Shown: positions 43,392 through 53,455 of the stretch, piece by piece | How the letters are laid out: each line of letters opens with the position of its first letter | How positions within the stretch are numbered: position 1 is the first letter of the stretch | From: Phytophthora hibernalis | Taxonomy: Eukaryota > Oomycota > Peronosporomycetes > Peronosporales > Peronosporaceae | NCBI GenBank assembly: GCA_012656075.1 | Contig: JAAKBF010000378.1 | Location: 619,406-683,405, forward strand | DNA: 64,000 nucleotides | Direction of reading: 5' to 3' | Made by a program: the position numbers and the translations under genes | The notes under the pieces: generated by a model | The model's database searches: none | What the model was told of the DNA's origin: nothing | What the model saw: the letters and a program-made list of their open reading frames with translations, nothing else

Positions 43392-43865
43392 CATGTCTGG
43401 CGCCTTCCTCCTTGATAATCTGCAGCAGCGGGTCCTTGGTACTGCTGCACACAGCTACTTGCGCAGCTTCTCCGCCCCCTTCTGTGTTATGGTCCTGCAT
43501 TTCCGGTGCCGTAGGCGGCTGTGGACTCGCATGCATCTCTGTAGCGTCGCCCACCTCCTGGTACGCTGTGCTCAGCAGCGCCGCCACGAACTTGTTGTGC
43601 AGATCTAAGAGTCCGCCGCAAATATCAGTACTCACAGGTCCTCCCATTGCGCATAATAACCGATTGACGTACGCTTGTCCGGGCCCAGCAGCGCCTCGGC
43701 CAGCGCGTGGAACTCCTCGAGCGAGAGCTTAGCCGACAGGTACTGCTGGAACAAGCCCCAGTAGCGCTTCCAGGCGTCGCGGTGGCGCCTCTGCAGCCGG
43801 TGGAACAGTTGCAGCTTGAGCTTCTTCACGGTTGACAGCGGCGTCGCCTCCACGCGCTCCGTCAT
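43392..43865 (-). CDS. SAGA subunit ADA1-like (SAGA-Tad1 domain), partial model
   Basis: Exon 1 (43865-43673) starts MTERVEATPLSTVKKLKLQL and contains RHRDAWKRYWGLFQQYLSA and KLSLEEFHALAEALLGPDK. A 68-bp intron (43672-43605, GTACGT...TTAG) joins K to HLHNKFVAALLSTAYQEV in exon 2 (43604-43392). The pattern YW-LF-FL--KLS-EEFH and LHNKF--ALL--AY matches the SAGA-Tad1 family, the scaffold subunit ADA1 that helps assemble the SAGA histone acetyltransferase coactivator in the nucleus. Exon 2 ends at a GTGAGA site. A last exon after an intron ending near 43342-43346 is likely, but its frame is uncertain. The start at 43865 is 167 bp from the divergent gene at 44033. Confidence 0.65.
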
Positions 43866-44032
43866 AATCCGCAGGACGCAGGGTATCGACAGTGCTCCGC
43901 GATGGTTTTGTAGGTTGGATTACATATGAACTTAACTACAAAAATAGTCCCCATCAAAATGCTTTTATTTCAAAACTACTTGAACTGCTTCCGTACGGTT
44001 ATAGCGGACCTCTCGCTGCCGCGCATTGCTCG
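43866..44032. promoter_or_regulatory. Divergent promoter region between the ADA1-like and LSM11-like genes
   Basis: The two start codons are separated by 167 bp, so both promoters and 5' leaders must fit here. I see no clear TATA box or oomycete initiator. The assignment rests on gene spacing alone. Confidence 0.5.
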
Positions 44033-45269
44033 ATGGACGCCGCGCAGAAGGAGTCCAGGCTGCGTGTCTTCTACGGCAAACACAATCCGGGCAACGACCA
44101 GAATATGTAGGTTAAATCGTTACCGGAACACATAGCTGCATGACGGTGGCCTTTAGATTCTCGGAGATGCAGTGTAGCACTCGCAATAAACGTGCAAAGA
44201 TGACGCAGTGTCCGTCGTTTGGGTGTCCTGTAGCGCCGAAATTGTGCGCAAATTCGAGGGTCGGGAGCGCCAGCTGTGCGCAAAACTCTTTAAGAAATAC
44301 GGAGAAGCGCCAGACCTCACACCGTCGGGCGGTATCCGGGATAGCAGCAACCAAGTGGACGTATCCTCGGCAGGAGCGCTAAAACTGCACGCGAACGCCA
44401 AGTACGAGCGAAATTTCAAGCTTTTACGCTGGCAAAGGCCACTGGGGGTCTATTGGACTTTCGTTCCGCCCAATTTAATGCTCTAGAGGCTCTTCGAGCG
44501 CCCAAGAAGCAGCTGAAGCTGCCCGCGTTGAAGGCTTATCCCCTGGATAACATCCAGAAGTGCCGCCACATGGTATGATTTGGCTGTGGGAAACGCTATA
44601 CGAGGGATGCTCATTAGTGCCTCTATTGTGTAGCTGCCAAAGTCAGATGTGAACCGCCAGGCGGTCGTAGTGAGGCCCAAGAAGGCGAGTCTGCCAACTG
44701 CGCCGACGACGGTCAAGAAGACAACTCCTGCCACGCCGTCGCTGTTTCAACAATTAGCAGGTTATGGTTGTTGCTGGTGTTATTTTACAACGTTATCGTT
44801 GTGTACTTATCTTTGTGTTGTGATGTTGGAGGTAGATTCCTATATGGACGGACCTTTTCGGGTGCTCCGACGGTGCTTTCTTGAGCGGATGCGCGTGTTT
44901 GTGGTCGTGCGGCGGGTGAATAGTGTGCGTGGCACGTGCTCAGGGTTCTTGAAGGCGTTTGACAAGCACATGAACTTGGTGCTCATGGATGTCACTCAAG
45001 AGTTTGTCCCGTACAACACCCATGAACGGCTGCTACGAGTGGTGCACGAAGGCAACTGTGAGGCTAGTGAGGCCGTGTTTTCCGGTGCAGACCGTCGTCG
45101 CAATCAGCGTGTGTTTGCTAGTGCTGGAGGGATGCAACGCGAGTATACGAAGCAACTTTTTATCCGCGGTGATAATGTCGTGTCTGTCAGTGCTGTTACT
45201 GGCAACACGACCGGTAGTCGGCCCCGAGGCGGATCAAAGGGCAACAGGAAAGGAGCCGCGAGATCCTAG
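44033..45269 (+). CDS. LSM11-like U7 snRNP protein (one frame break)
   Basis: Exon 1 (44033-44106) encodes MDAAQKESRLRVFYGKHNPG. After an intron (44107-44233, GTAGGT...TAG), exon 2 gives AEIVRKFEGRERQLCAKLFK. Further on, in a shifted frame, come GGLLDFRSAQFNALEALRAP and LPALKAYPLDNIQKC (to 44572). Exon 3 (44634-44760) is basic. Exon 4 (44836-45269) carries a split Sm fold: DGPFRVLRRCFLERMRVFVV, VNSVRGTCSGFLKAFDKHMN, LVLMDV and, after a spacer, QLFIRGDNVVSVS. The LDFRS-F motif before an Sm domain starting GP--VLRRC-RERMRV matches LSM11, the U7-specific Sm protein for histone pre-mRNA 3'-end processing. One missing base between 44300 and 44410 breaks the frame. Confidence 0.7.
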
Positions 45270-45407
45270 TCCAAAGTTCAAAGGTAATGAAAACGAATGC
45301 ATTAGCTGAAATGAATTCGTAGTATTACTTTGAAGATCGAGGTGGCGCTAGTTCAGAACCACGCCGTGTACCAAACGTGCTTCAGGTAGAGCTTCGTGTC
45401 TGTCGGT

Positions 45408-45779
45408 CTACAGTTCTTCCGGGTCGTCGTCCTCGTGCGCTTTCAGCATCTTGCGGTTGTAAGCTACGATCCCCAGAACGAGTCCCAGCATGGCGACAAA
45501 GAACGCGTAAAAGACGAAGAACATCCAGAGTGCCGTGTTGGTGTCATCTGTCTGAAGCACTGACCGTGTGCATAGTGCAAAGAGTGCGCCGAGGAGAGTG
45601 TACACTCCGATCAAACACAAAGGGATGATGAGCAGATCTTGCCATGAATTACCGCAGCAGAGCACTCGATACGACTTCTTGGTGGAGGGCTTGTGCGGCT
45701 TGACGGTTGCGACGTTCACATCGTTGACAGATACCGGGGTCTGCTGCTGCTGAGGTTCCACGTGCTGAGACTCTGGCAT
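45408..45779 (-). CDS. Small two-TM membrane protein, unknown function
   Basis: A single-exon frame encodes 123 residues starting MPESQHVEPQQQQTPVSV. A hydrophilic N-terminus of about 45 residues is followed by two hydrophobic segments, roughly residues 47-70 (DLLIIPLCLIGVYTLLG) and 83-106 (ALWMFFVFYAFFVAMLG), and an acidic tail KAHEDDDPEEL. There is no signal peptide ahead of the first segment. The pair with a short loop suggests a small integral membrane protein with both ends on the same side. It converges on the LSM11-like gene with 138 bp between stops. I do not recognise a family. Confidence 0.6.
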   Translation of the reverse strand: MPESQHVEPQQQQTPVSVNDVNVATVKPHKPSTKKSYRVLCCGNSWQDLLIIPLCLIGVYTLLGALFALCTRSVLQTDDTNTALWMFFVFYAFFVAMLGLVLGIVAYNRKMLKAHEDDDPEEL

Positions 45780-46109
45780 GATTTCGAGGCACCTGCTTCA
45801 ATTCGTTGGCGGATGTCTTGTTATGGCTATTGGCGAGGATCGGTATGCGGCGCTTGGTAGGAAGCGAAACCCCAGGGGATTATGGCTTTCGCCCAAAATA
45901 AAAAGTGTTTTACGTTGGATCAGTGCATGGTTGCCTTTCAAGGAAACTGTCGCGGTACGTTTTGGATCTCTAGTCTGTCGTGCTGCGGGTACATTTGAAA
46001 GCGGTTGCACCAACTGCACCACCTTCCCTCATCTCACGGAGATTCGCAAAGACGCTATTTTCGAGGAGCGAGTCCATAGCTTCGGACTCCCGTGAGTCGT
46101 TGAGCACTC

Positions 46110-46910
46110 ATGGAGGGTGTGATGCTGGTAGAAATGTCCTCAGGGTCCTTGCACTACACCAAATCTTTCTCGGATGCATTTGATGTGCGGCATCCAAAGA
46201 CCGAGCGTCTCAACCTTGGTGCACTTATTTTTGCGTTGCAGAACTTCGCAGGTGCGCTGGTGTTTCTGTACTCTAGAATTTCTGCTGATGAAAAGGATAT
46301 TGTGCTGACACCGTGCAGGCAGCAGTATTCGTCCAAACGATACCAGCGCAGACCCTATAAAAGACCAACGATCCGGTGTTGGGGCGGCGATTGGAATGTT
46401 TGCCACTGCCACAGAGAACATGGTACTGACAACAACACCCTCGGACAAGCTTCTTGTGGTATGTCTTGATGGCAACGATGTTGGTTGTTGTCTTCTAACA
46501 CTGGACATCGGCTAGGTGCTTTTCACAACACCCAAGTTTGATGCCAACGTAGCCAAGTAAGTAGCTCCGGTGCTGCCTAACTACCTGAAGGACTTCGCTA
46601 TTTCTTCTGGGTTGGTGATCTCACTGTTTCGATGAAATTCCAGGTGGTTCGTTGGTCGTGTGGCATTTAACTATGACGATAGCGCAGAAATGCAGCTCAT
46701 GACCGTACTCAACCAAGTGGTAGGTTTCCTCAGATTTTTCAATCCGGTGTTTTAAGTTGAGGGCTCACAATATACTCCATCCTTCATGCCATCTAGCCTC
46801 GCCGATTCCGTATTGCTTTTATTCAAGCTGTCGATGAAACAGTTGAGCGAGAACTCGTCCGACTGGGCGAAAGCTTACTCCTTTCATCGGAACGAAAAAG
46901 AGAATTATGA
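46110..46910 (+). CDS. Five-exon gene for a 170-residue protein, possibly longin-like
   Basis: Five exons join into one uninterrupted frame of 171 codons including the stop: 46110-46251, 46319-46458, 46516-46556, 46644-46719 and 46797-46910. All introns are GT...AG (57-87 bp), and two contain CTAAC (TTCTAACACT, CCTAACTACC). The protein starts MEGVMLVEMSSGSLHYTKSF, then LNLGALIFALQNFAG, GVGAAIGMFATATENMVLTT, DKLLVVLFTTPKFDANVAKW and FRIAFIQAVDETVERELVRL. The alternation of a short strand pair, a hydrophobic helix (ALIFALQNF) and LLVVLFT strands suggests a longin-type trafficking fold, but that is a guess from pattern. Splicing consistency is strong evidence for a real gene. Confidence 0.65.
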
Positions 46911-47690
46911 TGTACATCTAATGCCGGGTGATGGAGAGCTGTTCCTCTTCTTTCATTATTCCGCACGGATGAACGACTCAAATGGCATTGACAGCGATAT
47001 TGAAGCTGATAGAAGAGCTGGGTCTGCAAGTCTTGTGAGCCCCGACAACCACCAAGAAGAATTTCGTAAGGCTGTCAGAGCTGGCCTTCCGACACTAGCG
47101 GACATATCAAGTCGAGGTTCGAAGAGCGCAAGTCTTAGCAACATGATGTCATCAACCCGAGCAACTATTACTCGAAGTACGAATCTTGTCAAGCGTGACA
47201 ATATTAAGAAAACGAAACCACGAAAACAAAAACGCGATGGGGGACAAGAAATGCAGTCATGCATCACTCAGAGCCTCATGAGTTTCAGCGAGTGGTCGAA
47301 GTTTATAGCCGAGAAAGTATGGCAGCTTCGATGGAGCCACATCGTACTGGCCGCGCCTTCGGCATTGCAGATGTGCTTCTTCCTTTTGTCGAGTTATCTG
47401 GACTGTTCGCCACACACTCATCTACTCTTCCAAACAGCCAGGTAACTCTACAACGACCACAGAAGCTCGAGCAACTCGTGTGGAGGAATACTCCTGGCGC
47501 TGTTTCCTCACGAAGCGAAGAACAAGGTGGAGCCAGTATAGTTGTGTGGCGGAGTGGTCCTTGCTGTATATTTTATCCTGCTACTGCGGTATCAATGAAT
47601 CCTGGGAACAAACCCCGAGTACGTCTAGCAGTGAACGCGCTCTTTGGCGTGCTAGAAGCAATGCTTAATGCAAAGATGATTATTGTATAG
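46911..47690 (+). other. Unassigned open frames after the five-exon gene
   Basis: Frames continue beyond the stop at 46910: to 47445 with a Ser/Arg/Lys-rich sequence (SSTRATITRSTNLVKRDNIK) and 47259-47690 with AVNALFGVLEAMLNAKM. They could be 3' untranslated sequence, an alternative continuation of the upstream gene, or a separate gene. Position 47690 is 23 bp from the convergent gene end at 47713. No family motif is seen. Confidence 0.3.
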
Positions 47691-47712
47691 AGAACTACTA
47701 CGTTGTAGTTAG

Positions 47713-50700
47713 TTATCCTTCACTTGCCTCCATACTGTTAGCCGCAGCAACGTGCGCAATTTCAAGGCAAAAGGCTACAAACTCTTCCTCGCTGATGCCA
47801 CGAGGGTCCAAAGGCTCAAACTTAGCAAATGCCGTCATGAAAAGCTCATGATGCAGAATTGGTTGCAGAGCTTTCGATCCTTCCACTAGTGCACGTAGCT
47901 CCGTAGACTCCGTACCCGATCGGTAAGCAATTTTGGCAGCCGAATCGTACATGACTCGCTGAACTTCCCCACATCCAGAATACCGTTGTGGTCGACGTCT
48001 AGTAACGCAAACACTCGTCGAATTGTTTTTGCCTCTCTGTCTCTCGTCGCTTGATCAGAGTACATGTAGTCATCGTGGTAGGAATTGACAACCCTTTTGC
48101 CGTAAGCTCCTCGAAAATGGGTTTGAGCAACAACGTCAGGCTGAATGAGACCCTCTGCCATCAAACTGAAGTAGGAGTTTTCGCATCTCACCAGAAATTC
48201 GTCCCATAACAGCTCATTGCTGTTTCCAGCTCTAGGAGACACCTCGACGTTAGATTCCGGCATCCATTCGCCCGTTTGACTTGTGAAAAGATCTTCCAGA
48301 CGAGTACGCTGTTTGAGTAGCAGTTGAAACAACGGTGAAGTTTTGGCAAGTGCGTGTATCTCAGCATCGCGCTGAAGTGCCCACCTCATCTCGTTTTGAT
48401 TCACGGTGCCGCTTCCATCCAAGTCCATGAGCGCGAAAAGCTTTGACAATACATGATGTTCTTGCCGCTTAAATTGGGCACGAGGATCTTCTTCAGGCGG
48501 GTTTGAATGTTCATTATCATCTCGTTCGTGAACCCATTCGGGATTGTGTTTGTCGTTGGTACTTGGCGTTGGTACCCTTGATGTTTTCGCCGTTGCTCGT
48601 GTTTTGGCCTTAGCCTTCAGCACTTGGTGAATCTTTGGCGTTTGTACGGACGGCTGCGGCTTCGACAGTGATGGTAGTTGATTTAACTTGCGATGATCTC
48701 CACTAAGAATCTCTCGTATAGGGCTTATCTGTAAGTAGACATATCGTCAGTAAACGCAGGTCTCAGCAACAAGTAAAAAAGAGATTGGGTTGCTCTCGCT
48801 TACTTGATTCGGTTTGTACGGGACTCCGTTAAATCTTGCAGGGATGTGTGGGTCAGGCATCTGAGCGCACACAAGGTTGGCCAGAGTTTTAATAGCGGTA
48901 AGACAATACCGGTAGGAGCATCAATGAAGAGTTTACCCGGGAACGACGATAGTTGACAGAAGACCCAGGTGTTAGCTCTCCTTCTTGGCTTCCATCTTCG
49001 ACGAACCCATCTCTTTCCTCGCTGTCAACTTGCTTATCGGCGAGGGTTTGGCTTTTCGAAAGCGCTGCAGCTATAGTTTCGTCGAAGGCACACTCCAGAG
49101 GAGCCGTTGTAATCTCGAAGTGGGTACCATTTGTACCTCGAGCGCTTTGATGGTGCACAGTCAATATGGATCGGAGACCATAACGTAGATCGCCGTTCTC
49201 CAGCCGCTCGCGAACAACCAAATCATCAAGAGGGTACGGCGTAGCGGACTCAATAAACTCGCAGTATGGCTGAGGAATAACATGCCGCCTTCTTTTAACC
49301 GGAGATGGGGTTTCCTCGAGACCTTCCTGCTGTTGCTTGGTAGGCCACCTGTGATTCAGCAGCTCGTCCACCGACACGCATTGACGATAGAACCAGCGAA
49401 GATACCGTACCTGCATACGTTGTTCCTGTCCACCTCGTGTAGCTAGTTCATTCCTAGCGTTCTGCTGTACTTCAGTCTCCCATGCCGCGCTAAGCGCCTG
49501 CTCCACCACAGTATCTGCAAAGCTGCGACTAGCCGCCTCCTCCTCAGTCATTGCCATGTTTGCAGCGTTTTGTCTAACCTCCTCTGCTTGTATACCCCAA
49601 AACTTGTCTCGGTTATGGCACTGTTGGGCCTCTTCGTGAGTCATTGCTATGCGAGCATCGTACTCGTCTTGAAGCTCCCGCTGTAGCAGTTCTGAGTCTA
49701 CTATTTCCTCAAACGTGTCTTCGAATTCCTGTTCCTCAACCTGTTGAGTATCAGCCGCATTTATTTGATGATAATTTGCCGACGAAACATTTTTGTTCAT
49801 GGAATTTGCCCTCACCAGTAGCTGGTCTTCAATATGTTTCTGCAATTCTTCACTCTTATAGTTATCCACTCCCCAAAACCGATCGCCACCTTTGAGCTGC
49901 AGCAATTCTTGATGGTTCATCTCTCGACGAGACACTGCCTCATGCTCAGAGTAATCTACTTCAAAATTCAACGACAGCTGTTCCTCGTGTAGGGGTGAAT
50001 GCGCTCGCAGTTCGTGAACTTGTTTTCGTGCTCGTCGGCCCCGCGACAACGACTGGATGGAGATCACAGCAGCTACCTGGCGATCGTAGGAGGATACGAC
50101 AAATGCATCAGGAGGGTCCCAACGCGTTTTGCTAGAACGCGGACTGTAGTAATACTGTTGCTGTGTCACTGGATGGTACACTTCCATCCACTGCGGGTCA
50201 ACATTTTGCACTTCTTGACTGGATTGAACTGTGTCAGTAGGAACTTCGTCACTCGCCTCTGCATTCGGGTCACGAACGGAGTTCTCGTCCCGTTCGTGTT
50301 CCATCAATTTTTGCTGCCTCATTGAATTCACTTTTGCGCGAGCTTGCTGTGACCTAGCAGCACTTTGCAACGACACGATTGTACTCAGCACTCTATCGCT
50401 ATCACACTGATGAACCAAAGCTGTATCTTCCAGAGGAGGCTCCCAACGAATTTCACCAGACTGCGGCGCGAAGTAGTACGCTGCATTTTGGGCTGGGTCG
50501 TCGAGTTCAAGCCATTGAACGCCCTCCCCAGCATGTGTCACTATGTAGTTTTCGTGAACAGCAGCATCTGCCTGCATCTTAGCAGTTTCCCAGAGAGCTG
50601 CACCATTCTCGTCAACGTCGGGCTCCGATCCTGGTTTTGTCCACGAAGTATCGCCTGTGAGCATATTGGTGTAGTACAAATCGCCACTTTCGCTAGTGCA

Positions 50701-50841
50701 TTCGACCCACTGTGATGGATGGCCTACTTCTCTGTCTGGTTGCTGGTGTGTGTTGAGCTTGCTCCATGTAGCGAACTGCTGCTCTTCTTCCATCACAATC
50801 AGCTCTGAAAGTGCTGGTTGAAGCTGCTTGTGACTCTTCAA
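47713..50841 (-). CDS. WW / IQ / EF-hand protein, three exons, one frame break
   Basis: Exon 1 (50841-48937) encodes three WW domains: WVECTSESGDLYYTNMLTGD with TSWTKP, WLELDDPAQNAAYYFAP with IRWEPP, and WMEVYHPVTQQQYYYSP with TRWDPP. Two IQ-like motifs are interleaved (IVSLQSAARSQQARAK, VISIQSLSRGRRARKQ), followed by an acidic helical region. Intron 48936-48861 (GTAAAC...CTCAG) joins NYRRSR to MPDPHIPARFNGVPYKPNQ (exon 2, 48860-48804). Intron 48803-48729 (GTAAGC...TTACAG) leads to exon 3 (48728-47713) with EF-hand loops DLDGSGTVNQNE and DVDHNGILDVG. An extra G in a run at about 47967-47970 shifts the frame inside the second loop. Likely a Ca2+/calmodulin-linked, proline-motif-binding cytoplasmic scaffold; partner unknown. 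Confidence 0.75.
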
Positions 50842-50894
50842 GATCCAGCAAGTGGTTCACAAAAAATCAAGGTTAATGTACACATCTCGTTGGA

Positions 50895-51105
50895 ACTAGA
50901 TCGCCAATAGATTACTCCGGTGACAAGGTCTAGACCTGGTTTTCCCTGTTGAGCGTAAACCAGTTGCAATTCTGATGAAGTCGTCACAGTGAATGGTTTG
51001 ATGGTCAAAGATGGCCGTTCCTTCATTTTGGACATGGAGGAACAGGCGCCAAGCCTCCGCGAAGCAGACAAAATGCAGTTCCACTTTCCTGTCGACCGAA
51101 TGACG
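50895..51105 (-). CDS. Possible 5' exon of the WW/EF-hand gene
   Basis: A minus-strand frame preceded by a plausible acceptor (GGTCGACAG at about 51088) encodes VELHFVCFAEAWRLFLHVQN, EGTAIFDHQTIHCDDFIRIA and TGL. It has helix-loop-helix character but no complete EF loop. No splice donor that joins cleanly to 50841 was proven, so it could belong to the WW/EF gene or be a chance frame. Confidence 0.3.
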
Positions 51106-51337
51106 CTCCACACACCAAGAAGGACGGCAACTAGATCAAAACAAGGAACCCCGATGTGTGGATGATTGTCAATCGTCTGTCACGCTTCAGTTCTAACGAG
51201 TTCGTTTCTTCTTCCAGACTATACTGCTACAATTGAGCGGAGGGCATTGCTACCACCACTACAATGCACACGACAGCGTTATTATAGATAACCAGCTGAA
51301 CTACTTCTCTGGTGAGTTCACAATGTATGGAAACGTT

Positions 51338-53455
51338 CTATTTGGTGGCCGTAAACTTTGTCTTGCTATCTTCGCCTGTGAGCTGCAGCACTTTGTACGG
51401 GATATTCGTCTCGTCCAGCTCCTTGGCAATGCCCAACTCGGAACGTAACGTGTACTGTGAGATATAGTCCCATGTGTCAAAGTGCTTTTGCATCTCCGGG
51501 TCAGGGTCCGCGTACCAGTCATCTGTGCGATGAGAGCAGCAACATACCAAAAGTTAGTGAACTACACACATATTCGTACGGCACGATAAATACTTACGTC
51601 GAATGAAGTCCTTGTCACGCATGTCAAAGTGAGACATCATGTGTTCGTATGAGTTGTATATCTTTTTGTCGCTCAGAAGTGGCAAAGTAGGCTTGAACTT
51701 GGGGTCAATGTGCTTCATCATGAGTTTTTCCCAGTCAATCGTTTCGAAGAATGGGTGCTCCATGAACTCGGTAAAACCCTTCTCAACGTTGCAGCCTAGT
51801 CGATGCTCTGGTGATACTTCCAGCAGACGCTTCAAAAAGTCCTGTGCGTTTCGAGTAAGATGCAACGGGAATGTCACGCCTTGTGCCATTTTTTGAAGCT
51901 CAATCTTGTGTTGTGTTCGTGGTGACAGCCTGAAGATCTCTTCGTTAGCCACTTCCTGGAAGAAGTTACCACTTGAGTGCATACTAAACGGCTGGAACCC
52001 ACACACCAGCTCAAAAATCGTGACGCCAAGTGACCAGAAATCCACTGCCAACGTGTACCCAGGCCGCTGCTCGCGCTTGACCAGCTTACCAGAGATAATC
52101 TCCGGGGCCATGTAGCCTCGTGTACCCACTGTCGTTTTTCGGCGTGTGAGTTTAGGTAGCACTGGTGTATACCGAAAGTCTCCAGACGTGTCCTCTTTCT
52201 TTAGCTTTAATGGGTCGAAACCTGCTGCAAGTCCCATGTCAGCTAGGATTACGTGCCCGTCTTCACCAAGCAGCACGTTGCCAGGTTTCAAGTCACGATA
52301 AATAAGGCCCAAGTCGTGCATATGGTTCAGCGCTAACCCAATCTCGGCTGCGTAAAGTCGAACTCGATCCTCGTGAAGGTAGCCATCTCGAGACGACTTC
52401 AGCGCGTCGCCCAAATCTCCTCCGCGTACAAGTTCCGTCACAATAATAGCGTGCGCTGGTGTCTGAAAGCTGTAGTGCATGTCCAATACGAATGGGTTGT
52501 GGCAGATCTGCAAAATGTCCTTCTCGGAAGTAATCTGGCTCAATTGGTCGTGGTGTTCGTCCAGAAGACCCGTCTTCAGCTGGATTTTCATGGCTGTGAT
52601 TACCAAAGCACACGCAAGAATGGTAAGAAACCAACGGCATTCAGGCCTCCGCGAAATAAATGCATCGATACTTACCATAGTGCTTGCCAGTCGACTTCTT
52701 TCGAGCATGTACGACACGACCGAACCCACCACTGCCAAGAAGTTCGAGGTATTCAAAGTCCTCTATCGTGACTTTGTTGTACGTGTCCTTCAAATCCTTT
52801 TGTAGGCATCGTACTCCGAAGAAGCCTTGAACCGCATGAACGTGTTTTGACACATATCGGCCACGATATTTGTCATGAGGGGGTCAAAGAAATCGACCGT
52901 CGCACTCGAGCCGTGATTAGCCTCCAGCTCTGCAATACTTTTCTGTATTCACCGACAGCCAATGCAAGCAAAACCAGATAAGAACACTGAGCATCTGTAC
53001 CAGATAGCTCAAGCTTGACAAGAACAACGTACATCATATAGCGCGATGAGGTCGGACGTGATACTTCCGAGTGCCATGGTCGACCCGTTCTTGATGTACT
53101 TCCGATAGATGAGCTTGGCCATCGATTTGCGGTACCCTATCGACGGAGCTTCCCGGAACTCTTTGATCTCGACCCAGCAGAAGAAGGTCTCGGAAGTCAG
53201 AATCTTCTTGGCAAATGCACCAATGTGCTTTTGCCCCACAGGGTCATGCAACATGTGCAAAAGTTCCTGTTCATTTGTCGACGGCTCTCCATTGGCTCCT
53301 GCGTACGGTTGGGCGATTTTCCACTGCGTCTTGGCAGCCACGAGCGGTGCATGGTGCGGTTTGTTGGCGAGGTTCAGGAACGCCGCGACGATCCGTGACG
53401 GTGTCTGGAGACGTAAAGGGTTCCCGTCGGTCGTCACGGAGGCAGCAGCGCCCAT
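51338..53455 (-). CDS. GRK-like AGC kinase with RGS domain (one frame break)
   Basis: Exons 53455-53033, 52942-52676, 52593-51598 and 51522-51338 are joined by canonical GT...AG introns of 74-90 bp. The start MGAAASVTT is a myristoylation motif, suggesting membrane attachment. An RGS domain follows, from LHMLHDPVGQKHIGAFAKK through FFCWVEIKEFREA to MCQNTFMRFKASSEYDAY. The kinase has LGSGGFGRVVHA, the lysine in AMKIQL, IYRDLKPGNVLL, ADMGLA in the DFG place and TVGTRGYMAPEIIS. It ends with an AGC tail (WYADPDPEMQKHFD, WDYISQYTL). RGS plus AGC kinase with DxG and GTxGYMAPE is the G-protein-coupled receptor kinase layout. One base is missing at about 52803 between RGS and kinase. Confidence 0.8.

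Noticed and set aside
46786..47445. 219-codon frame as the main gene
   Set aside because: The five-exon model overlaps its first part in another frame with consistent splice sites and an intact 170-residue protein. The remainder stays unassigned.
48889..50841. WW-domain frame as a complete single-exon gene
   Set aside because: A canonical intron near its end joins it in phase to the EF-hand exons, which explains the 28-bp gap better than two genes.
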